A DNA stretch of 43,968 bases from Gammaproteobacteria bacterium (GTDB lineage: Bacteria; Pseudomonadota; Gammaproteobacteria; Steroidobacterales; Steroidobacteraceae): positions 1 to 43,968 of the forward strand of contig JAGWPU010000086.1 of assembly GCA_028870355.1 (NCBI GenBank). Reading direction: 5' to 3'. The notes beneath the pieces are model-generated. The model was not told the DNA's origin and searched no databases. It saw only the letters and a program-made list of their open reading frames with translations. Below are positions 37,906 to 43,968 of this stretch, piece by piece. A program made the position numbers and the translations under genes. Numbering within the stretch: the stretch's first letter is position 1; every line of letters starts with the position of its first letter.

Positions 37906-39869
37906 AGACGATGGCGCATTCCGCGACGCTCGCCGCAATGGGCAGCGCGACGCTGCGCGCGCAAGGCTTGTCGGCTCACGACCGGCTGGACGAGGCGATC
38001 GCCGCGGCCCGCGACGCGCTGATCGCGCGCCAGGATGCGGCCGGGAACTGGCTGTTCGAGCTCGAGGCCGACTGCACGATCCCGGCCGAGTACGTGATGA
38101 TGATGCACTACCTCGACGAGATCGACACCGCGCTGGAGCGCAAGATCGGCGTGTACCTGCGCGACCATCAGGCCGATCACGGCGGCTGGCCGCTCTATCA
38201 CGGCGGCGCACTCGATCTGAGCTGCACGGTGAAGGCGTACTTCGCGCTGAAGCTGATCGGCGACGATCCGGACGCGCCGCACATGCGGCGCGCGCGCGAG
38301 GCGATCCTGGCACGCGGCGGCGCCGCTCGCTCGAACGTGTTCACGCGCATCGCGCTTGCGCTGTTCGGCGAGATCCCCTGGCGCGGCGTGCCCTACATCC
38401 CGGTCGAGATCATGCTGCTGCCGCGGTGGTTCCCGTTCCACCTCGACAAGGTCTCGTACTGGTCGCGCACCGTGATGGTGCCGCTGTTCGTGCTGTGCAC
38501 AGCGAAGCCCCGCGCGAAGAATCCGCGCGGCGTGCACCTCGGCGAATTGTTCACGGTGCCGCCGGAGCGCGAGCGGCATTATTTCGCCGAGATCCGCCGG
38601 CGCGGGGGGCTGTTGCCGCGCGTGTTCCTCGCGATCGACCGGATCTTCCGCGGGCTCGATCCGCTGATCCCGCGCGCGATGCGCGCGGCGGCGACCCGAC
38701 GCGCGGAACGCTGGGTCCTCGAGCGCCTGAACGGCGAGGATGGCCTCGGCGCGATCTTCCCCGCGATGGTGAATGCGCTCGAGATGATGGTCCTGCTCGG
38801 CTATCCGGCGAACGACCCGCGGCGCGTGACCGCAAAGGCGGCGCTGCGCAAGCTGGTGATCGAGACCGCGGACTCGGCGTACTGCCAGCCCTGCGTGTCG
38901 CCGATCTGGGACACCGCGCTCGCCGCGCTCGCGATGCAGGAGGCCGGTGACCCGGCGGCGATCGACGCGGCCAATCGCGCACTCGACTGGTTGCGGCCGC
39001 ACCAGCTGCGCGACGAGCCCGGGGATTGGCGGGTCAATCGACCGACGCTCGGCGGTGGCGGCTGGGCGTTCCAGTTCGCGAACCCGCACTACCCGGATCT
39101 CGACGACACCGCGGTGGTCGCCTGGGCGATGCACCAGTCGAACCGTGCCGACGACTACGCCCCGACCGTGACCCGAGCCCTCGACTGGCTCGCCGGCATG
39201 CAGAGCTCCAATGGCGGCTTCGCGGCGTTCGACGTCGACAATACCCACTACCGGCTGAACCAGATCCCGTTCGCCGACCACGGCGCGCTGCTCGATCCGC
39301 CGACCAGCGACGTCACCGCGCGCGTGGTCACGCTGCTCGCGCGCACCGGACGGCCCGAGGATGCACCGGTGATCCGCAAGGCGATCGACTACCTGCGTCG
39401 CGAGCAGGAACCGGACGGTTCCTGGTTCGGCCGCTGGGGGACGAATTACGTGTACGGCACCTGGTCGGTGCTCAGCGCGTTCGCGCAGGCGCGGGTGCGA
39501 TCCGACGACCCGGCGATCCGCCGCGCGGTCGCGTGGCTGCAGCGGCGCCAGAATCCCGATGGCGGCTGGGGCGAGAGCAACGACGGCTACGCGGGCGCGC
39601 CTGCGGAGGCCGAGAGCACGCCGCACCAGACCGCCTGGGCACTGCTCGCGCTGGTCGCCTCTGGCGAGGCGCGGTCCGAGAGCGCGCGGCGCGCGGCCGA
39701 GTGGCTGATCCGGCAGCAGCGGACCGATGGACTGTGGAGCGATCCGCACTTCACCGCGCCGGGCTTTCCGCGGGTGTTCTATCTGCGCTACCACGGCTAC
39801 GCGGCGTATTTCCCGCTATGGGCTCTCGCGGCCTACCGGACCTTGTCGCGACGGGCCCTCACCCATTGA
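37902..39869 (+). CDS. shc: Squalene-hopene cyclase
   Basis: Cyclises squalene to hopene/diplopterol in the inner membrane. The 655-residue protein has the protonating DLDD (399-402) in PDLDDTAVVAW, several QW repeats (for example QSSNGGFAAFD, QEPDGSWFGRWG, QNPDGGWGES), and the C-terminal FYLRYHGYAAYFPLWAL. The ATG at 37902 overlaps the squalene synthase stop. The TTG of hpnG overlaps its own stop. Confidence 0.97.
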   Translation: MKTMAHSATLAAMGSATLRAQGLSAHDRLDEAIAAARDALIARQDAAGNWLFELEADCTIPAEYVMMMHYLDEIDTALERKIGVYLRDHQADHGGWPLYHGGALDLSCTVKAYFALKLIGDDPDAPHMRRAREAILARGGAARSNVFTRIALALFGEIPWRGVPYIPVEIMLLPRWFPFHLDKVSYWSRTVMVPLFVLCTAKPRAKNPRGVHLGELFTVPPERERHYFAEIRRRGGLLPRVFLAIDRIFRGLDPLIPRAMRAAATRRAERWVLERLNGEDGLGAIFPAMVNALEMMVLLGYPANDPRRVTAKAALRKLVIETADSAYCQPCVSPIWDTALAALAMQEAGDPAAIDAANRALDWLRPHQLRDEPGDWRVNRPTLGGGGWAFQFANPHYPDLDDTAVVAWAMHQSNRADDYAPTVTRALDWLAGMQSSNGGFAAFDVDNTHYRLNQIPFADHGALLDPPTSDVTARVVTLLARTGRPEDAPVIRKAIDYLRREQEPDGSWFGRWGTNYVYGTWSVLSAFAQARVRSDDPAIRRAVAWLQRRQNPDGGWGESNDGYAGAPAEAESTPHQTAWALLALVASGEARSESARRAAEWLIRQQRTDGLWSDPHFTAPGFPRVFYLRYHGYAAYFPLWALAAYRTLSRRALTH

Positions 39870-40567
39870 CGGGGATCGGCATCGTCGCCGCGCTCGACGC
39901 CGAAGCGCGCGCGCTGCGTGACGCGCATCGCTGGCGCGACGGCCAGGCGCGACTGGACGGCGGCGCGACCGTGATCGTGTCCGGAATCGGCCCCGTGGCG
40001 GCGGGTCGGGCGGCCCGCGCGCTCGCCGAGGCCGGCGCCGGCGCACTCCACAGCTGGGGCGTCGCCGGCGGCCTCGATCCCCGGCTGCGGCCGGGCGCGA
40101 TCGTGCTGCCCGCCGAGATCCTCGGTCCCGCCGGTGAGCGCTACCCGACGAGCGCCCGGTGGCGCGAGCGCGAGCGGCGTGCGCTCGCGGCGCGCGATCC
40201 GGTTCACGAGGGGGCGATCCTCTCGCAAGGCACCGCGATCGCCGACCCACGGGCGAAGTCCGCCGCGCACCGCGCGAGCGGCGCGGTCGCGATCGACATG
40301 GAGAGCGCCGCGATCGGGGCCGTCGCCGCGAGTCGTGGGCTGCCGTTCCTCGTCGTGCGCGCGATCGTCGATACCGCGTCGGACGCGCTGCCGGCTGCCG
40401 TCGTCGCCGCGAGCCGGAACGGCCGACCCGACGTGCGGCGCCTGCTCGCCGGCTTGGTCCGTTCGCCCGGCGACCTGCCCGCCCTCCTCGGGCTCGCCGG
40501 CCGATTCCGTGCCGCGCGGCGCGCGCTCGCTGCGGTCGCGTCCGCGGGGCTCGCGACACCGTCATGA
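39866..40567 (+). CDS. hpnG: Hopanoid-associated nucleoside phosphorylase HpnG
   Basis: HpnG removes adenine from adenosylhopane to give (phospho)ribosylhopane. The 233-residue protein shows the phosphorylase fold: GIVAALDAEARAL, VSGIGPVAAGRAARAL, SWGVAGGLDPRLRPG, DMESAAIGAVAASRGLPFLVVRAIVDT. The start is a TTG overlapping the shc stop (TTGA), a weak codon chosen because it aligns with the family and no better start is near. Its own stop overlaps hpnA (ATGA). Confidence 0.88.
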   Translation: MTGIGIVAALDAEARALRDAHRWRDGQARLDGGATVIVSGIGPVAAGRAARALAEAGAGALHSWGVAGGLDPRLRPGAIVLPAEILGPAGERYPTSARWRERERRALAARDPVHEGAILSQGTAIADPRAKSAAHRASGAVAIDMESAAIGAVAASRGLPFLVVRAIVDTASDALPAAVVAASRNGRPDVRRLLAGLVRSPGDLPALLGLAGRFRAARRALAAVASAGLATPS

Positions 40568-41574
40568 GGGCGCTCGTGACCGGGGCGACCGGCTTCGTCG
40601 GGGCGGCGGTCGGACGCGCACTCGCCCGCGCGGGCTGGGACCTGCGCGCGCTCGTGCGGCGATCCGCCGACCGGCGCAACCTGAGCGACTTCCCGGTCGA
40701 GCCGGTCGAGGGCGATCTCGCCGATCCGCGCTCGCTGCGGCACGCGCTCGAGGGCTGCGACGCGCTGTTCCACGTCGCGGCCGATTACCGGCTCGGCGTC
40801 CACGATCCCGCCCCGCTCTACGCGGTCAACGTCGAGGGTACGCGCAACGTGCTCGCAGCGGCCCGCGACGCCGGCATCGGGCGCGTCGTGCACACCAGCA
40901 GCGTCGCGACGATCGGCATCCCGGTCGACGGGACGCCGGGCGACGAGCGCACACCGGTCACGCTGCACGACATGATCGGTCACTACAAGCGCTCGAAATA
41001 CCTCGGCGAGCAGGTGGCGCTGCAATTCGCGCGCGAGGGACTGCCCGTCGTGATCGTGAACCCCTCGACGCCGGTCGGCCCCGGCGACGTCAAGCCGACT
41101 CCGACCGGCCGCATCGTGCTCGACGCGGCGTCGGGGCGGATACCGGCGTACGTCGACACCGGCCTGAACGTCGTGCACGTCGACGACGTCGCCGCCGGTC
41201 ATCTCGCGGCGTACGAGCGCGGCCGCGTCGGCGAACGCTACATCCTCGGCGGCGAGAACATGAGCCTGCGCGCGATCCTCGCCGAGGTCACCGGTCTCGT
41301 CGGACGCCGCGCGCCGCGGATCGAGTTGCCGTACGCCGCGGTGCTGCCGGTCGCGGTCGTCGCCGACGCGATCACGCGTCTCACGGGCCGCCGCTCCACG
41401 ATCTCGCTGGAGGGCGTGCGGATGGCGCGGAAGCGGATGTATTTCTCGAGCGAGAAGGCCGAGCGCGAGCTCGGGTATCACGCTCGAGCGCCGGTGGAGG
41501 CATTTCGCGACGCGGTGCGCTGGTTCGAGGCGCAGGGAATGCTGCGGGTGCGGACCCGCGGCGACGGCCCTTAG
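40564..41574 (+). CDS. hpnA: Hopanoid-associated sugar epimerase HpnA
   Basis: A 336-residue extended short-chain dehydrogenase: NAD-binding GATGFVG (7-13), the catalytic Tyr-Lys in HYKRSKYLGE, VNPSTPVGPGDVKPTPTG and NVVHVDDVAAGHL. HpnA homologues are conserved in hopanoid clusters and are thought to act on the polyol head group. Last plus-strand gene of the operon. Its TAG overlaps the TAA of hpnL on the other strand (41571-41574). Confidence 0.92.
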   Translation: MRALVTGATGFVGAAVGRALARAGWDLRALVRRSADRRNLSDFPVEPVEGDLADPRSLRHALEGCDALFHVAADYRLGVHDPAPLYAVNVEGTRNVLAAARDAGIGRVVHTSSVATIGIPVDGTPGDERTPVTLHDMIGHYKRSKYLGEQVALQFAREGLPVVIVNPSTPVGPGDVKPTPTGRIVLDAASGRIPAYVDTGLNVVHVDDVAAGHLAAYERGRVGERYILGGENMSLRAILAEVTGLVGRRAPRIELPYAAVLPVAVVADAITRLTGRRSTISLEGVRMARKRMYFSSEKAERELGYHARAPVEAFRDAVRWFEAQGMLRVRTRGDGP

Positions 41575-42569
41575 GTCGCGCGGCCCGGCGCGCGACGTGA
41601 GCGCCCGACGGTCCATTGCCATGCGATGAGCGCCGGCACGCCGAACAGGATCTCGCGCATCCGCTTCGCGAGCGACAGCGCGAGCGCGACGTCCGGCGCG
41701 ATCCCGAGCACGTGGCCGAGGCCGACGAGGCTTGCCTCCTGCACGCCGACGCCGGCCGGCACCAGAAACACGAAATTGCGCACCGCTTGCGTCAGGCTCT
41801 CGAGCGCGATCGCCTCGACGACGCCGATCGGATGGCCGATCCAGCGCAGCGCGAGCCAGGTCTCGACCGTTCCGGAGAGCACGCCCGCGAACTGCCAGGC
41901 GATCGAGCGGATCAGGCGTCCGTGGGCGCGGCAGGACGCGCGGATCGCCGCGTCGATCCCGGCCGCACCCGTCCCGAACCCGACCGACGCCCTGGCGCCG
42001 GTCACCGCATTCACGCTGCCGATCAGACGCGCCCCGAGCCGCCGCAACCAGTCGAACACCGACCCGTAGCGCATCAGCGCGACGAGCAGCACGATCACCG
42101 GCAAGCTCGCGGCGAGCAGGATCGCGAGATCCTCGGTCAACGCGACTTCTCCGGTCAGCTCGAGGATGCACACGACCCCGAGCGCGACGAACAGGTACTG
42201 GCTGATCAGCGTCATCAGCACCTCGACGACGACGCTCGCGGCCGCGACCGGCAGCTCGACGCCGGTCCGCGCGAGCAGCCCGACGCCGACCACCTCGCCA
42301 CCGACGTTCGCGACCGGCAGCAGCCGGTTGATCGCCTCACGGATGCACGCGATCCCGAACAGCCGTCGCAGTCGCACGCGCACCGGCAACAGCGCCTGCC
42401 ACCCGGCTGCATCCAGCAGGATCGGCAGCGTGCGCAGCGGCACGAGCCACAGCAGCCACCAACTCGCCCGCGACAGCAGGTCGAAGATCTGCGCGGCGCC
42501 GCTGCGCAGGATCAACGCGATCGCGACCGCGAGGCCGGCGGCGAAGGCGATCCGGACCGCGAGCTTCAT
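41571..42569 (-). CDS. hpnL: Hopanoid-associated membrane protein HpnL (AglD/MprF-like)
   Basis: A 332-residue integral membrane protein with about eight hydrophobic segments and the lysylphosphatidylglycerol-synthase transmembrane fold: INRLLPVANVGGEVVGVGLL, VVVEVLMTLISQYLFVALG, VRNFVFLVPAGVGVQEASL. It is proposed to handle or move hopanoids. The ATG overlaps the hpnK stop (ATGA). Last gene of hpnJ-hpnK-hpnL. Confidence 0.88.
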   Translation of the reverse strand: MKLAVRIAFAAGLAVAIALILRSGAAQIFDLLSRASWWLLWLVPLRTLPILLDAAGWQALLPVRVRLRRLFGIACIREAINRLLPVANVGGEVVGVGLLARTGVELPVAAASVVVEVLMTLISQYLFVALGVVCILELTGEVALTEDLAILLAASLPVIVLLVALMRYGSVFDWLRRLGARLIGSVNAVTGARASVGFGTGAAGIDAAIRASCRAHGRLIRSIAWQFAGVLSGTVETWLALRWIGHPIGVVEAIALESLTQAVRNFVFLVPAGVGVQEASLVGLGHVLGIAPDVALALSLAKRMREILFGVPALIAWQWTVGRSRRAPGRAT

Positions 42570-43429
42570 CGCGGCGCGCGCTCGGGGGCGAGGTCGCCAT
42601 AGCCGCCGAGCCGCGCCCCGCTCGCCAGGATCGCGGCACGCACGCGCGGACTGCGCAGCGCCGCGAGTTCCTCCGCGTGCCGGTAGTCGCGCATCGTCGG
42701 CACGATCGGCGCGGACGTCGCGGCGGGATGCGCGTAGACCTCGGTGACACCGTCCGGTAGTCGCGCGAGGATCTCGAGCCACGTCGCCTCGTCCATCCGG
42801 CCGCTGCGCGCGATGCCGAACACCCGATCCCCGGTCGCGATGCCCGCGCGACGCAAGCGCGATCGCATTCGCGCGAGCCATGGCGCGAGCAGCGCCGCAG
42901 CGGCCGCCCCCGCGACCCCGCCCGCGCGCGCCGCGAACCACGCGGGTTCGTCCGGGACCCGGACCGCCCGCAGACCGTAATCGGCGCCGACCGCGATCAG
43001 GGTCGCGAGCAAGGTCGGATGCAGATGGAAGTGCTTGTGCGCATCGACGTGATCGAGCGGCAAACCGGTCGCACGGTAGGCGTCGAACTGCGCGCGCACC
43101 TCCCGTTCGACTTGCCGGCGAGCCGCGGGCGACGCGAAGTAACGGAAGCCGCGCGAGACCATGTGCGCGTCGAAACGGCCGTGCGCGTCGACGAGCGAGG
43201 GAATCGATTCCGGGGGCGATACCGCCGGTCCGTCCGCGAGCACCAGGTGCAGACCGACGCGCAACTCGGGCAGCCGCTTCGCGCGCCGCACCGCGTCCGC
43301 CGCGGCCGGCGCGGCGACCATCAGGCTCGCGGCGGTGAGCACGCCGTCGCGATGCGCGGACTCGACCGCCTCGTTGACCGCCTCGTGCAGACCGAAATCG
43401 TCCGCCGTGACGATCAGCAGCTTAACCAT
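42566..43429 (-). CDS. hpnK: Hopanoid head-group deacetylase HpnK (YdjC family)
   Basis: A 287-residue YdjC/ChbG-type carbohydrate deacetylase with metal-site motifs VTADDFGLHEAVN, VGLHLVLADG, LDHVDAHKHFHLHP and EVYAHPA. In Burkholderia HpnK deacetylates N-acetylglucosaminyl bacteriohopanetetrol made by HpnI before HpnJ acts. It starts 12 nt after hpnJ and overlaps hpnL. Confidence 0.9.
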   Translation of the reverse strand: MVKLLIVTADDFGLHEAVNEAVESAHRDGVLTAASLMVAAPAAADAVRRAKRLPELRVGLHLVLADGPAVSPPESIPSLVDAHGRFDAHMVSRGFRYFASPAARRQVEREVRAQFDAYRATGLPLDHVDAHKHFHLHPTLLATLIAVGADYGLRAVRVPDEPAWFAARAGGVAGAAAAALLAPWLARMRSRLRRAGIATGDRVFGIARSGRMDEATWLEILARLPDGVTEVYAHPAATSAPIVPTMRDYRHAEELAALRSPRVRAAILASGARLGGYGDLAPERAPR

Positions 43430-43441
43430 GCCTCGGGGCGA

Positions 43442-43968
43442 TCACGCCTCGCGCGCACGCAGGAAGCGGAAGAACTCGACGCCCTCGCGCAGCCGCCGCT
43501 TGGTCATCGTCCAGCTGCGCAACATCTCGCCGGTCAGCTCGGCGATCTTGCGCGGCCGGAAGTAGAACTCCTTGTAGAACGTCTCGACGGAGCGATGGAT
43601 CTGCGCCGCGTCGAGGTTCGGGTAGGAGATCGGCGCGAGCTGGACGCCCTCGCTGTTCACGAGGTTCAAGCCGTCGTTCTCCTTGAGCCAGCCGTTCGCG
43701 ACCGCCTGCGCGTAGAGCTCCGTGCCGGGATACGGCGCCGCCAGCGAAACCTGGATCGTATGCGGATTGATGTCGACCGCGTACTGGATCGTCTCGCGGA
43801 TCGTCTCCGGAGTCTCCCCGGGAAGGCCGAGGATGAAGGTGCCGTGGATCGTGATGCCGAGCTTGCGGCAGTCGCTCGTGAAGCGGCGCGCGATGTCGGT
43901 GCGCAGGCCCTTCCTGATGTTGTGCAGGATCTGGTCGTTGCCCGACTCGTAGCCGACCAGCAGCAGCC
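43442..43968 (-). CDS. hpnJ: Radical SAM protein HpnJ, C-terminal part (runs off the window)
   Basis: The visible 175 C-terminal residues include LLVGYESGNDQILHNIRKGL, TIHGTFILGLPGETPETIRE and SLAAPYPGTELYAQA, typical of the second half of B12-binding-type radical SAM enzymes, then WTMTKRRLREGVEFFRFL. HpnJ contracts the sugar ring to form the cyclitol ether head group of hopanoids. The N-terminal cluster motif lies beyond base 43968. Assigned as hpnJ from sequence plus the hpnK-hpnL context. Confidence 0.88.
   Translation of the reverse strand, partial: LLLVGYESGNDQILHNIRKGLRTDIARRFTSDCRKLGITIHGTFILGLPGETPETIRETIQYAVDINPHTIQVSLAAPYPGTELYAQAVANGWLKENDGLNLVNSEGVQLAPISYPNLDAAQIHRSVETFYKEFYFRPRKIAELTGEMLRSWTMTKRRLREGVEFFRFLRAREA

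Noticed and set aside
37569-39794. A 741-codon open frame on the minus strand opposite shc
   Set aside because: It is the mirror of a GC-rich gene with strong third-position G/C; no domain is recognisable, while the plus strand encodes a full cyclase with all motifs.

Overview
The window comes from a high-GC (roughly two-thirds G+C by eye) chromosome, almost certainly of a gammaproteobacterium. The blocks dapA/bamC-like/gcvR/bcp, ffh/ypjD/corB, rpsP-rimM-trmD-rplS and the Mla genes match known gammaproteobacterial gene orders. The hopanoid genes and a SufU-type SUF operon suggest a deep-branching, hopanoid-producing lineage, but I cannot name a genus. It is ordinary core chromosome: no insertion sequences, phage genes or CRISPR arrays were seen, and coding density is very high with many 1-4 nt start/stop overlaps.

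Layout. 1-1620 (minus): 5' part of dnaX, the SRP RNA gene and tRNA-Ser(GGA). 1705-2852 (minus): a very short BamC-like lipoprotein and dapA. 2987-7889 (plus): gcvR, bcp, a PIN-PhoH ATPase, the BepA-like periplasmic protease and mlaA. 7909-11047 (minus): mlaFEDCB, the phospholipid transporter that works with MlaA. 11329-18470 (plus): an Rrf2-type regulator behind an IscR-like operator, then sufB-C-D-S-U-T, a Rieske ferredoxin and a SixA-like phosphatase. 18461-21152: hslR (minus) diverging from kbl-tdh (threonine to glycine plus acetyl-CoA). 21160-26413 (minus): ffh, rpsP, rimM, trmD, rplS, sppA. 26493-28593 (plus): ypjD and corB. 28600-29964 (minus): radA.

30039-33114 (plus) is the most accessory-looking part: a possible 9-codon leader peptide, a membrane-anchored Ser/Thr kinase, a PP2C phosphatase and a double-FHA protein, placed between radA and alr. 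alr (minus) follows, then a lone elongation factor G with a five-residue insertion in switch I.

36793-43968 is a hopanoid locus: squalene synthase, squalene-hopene cyclase, hpnG and hpnA on plus, meeting hpnJ-hpnK-hpnL on minus tail to tail.

Two themes recur. Several genes have a good -10 element only 7-9 nt before the start codon (dnaX, gcvR, hslR, ffh, the leader peptide), which points to leaderless mRNAs, and four of the -35 boxes read TTGCC(A/G/T). Several convergent pairs share their stop codons or overlap by a few bases (FHA/alr, hpnA/hpnL, sixA/hslR). No stretch over 300 bases lacks a gene; the longest spacers (11048-11328 and 34179-34473) hold regulatory sequence described below.
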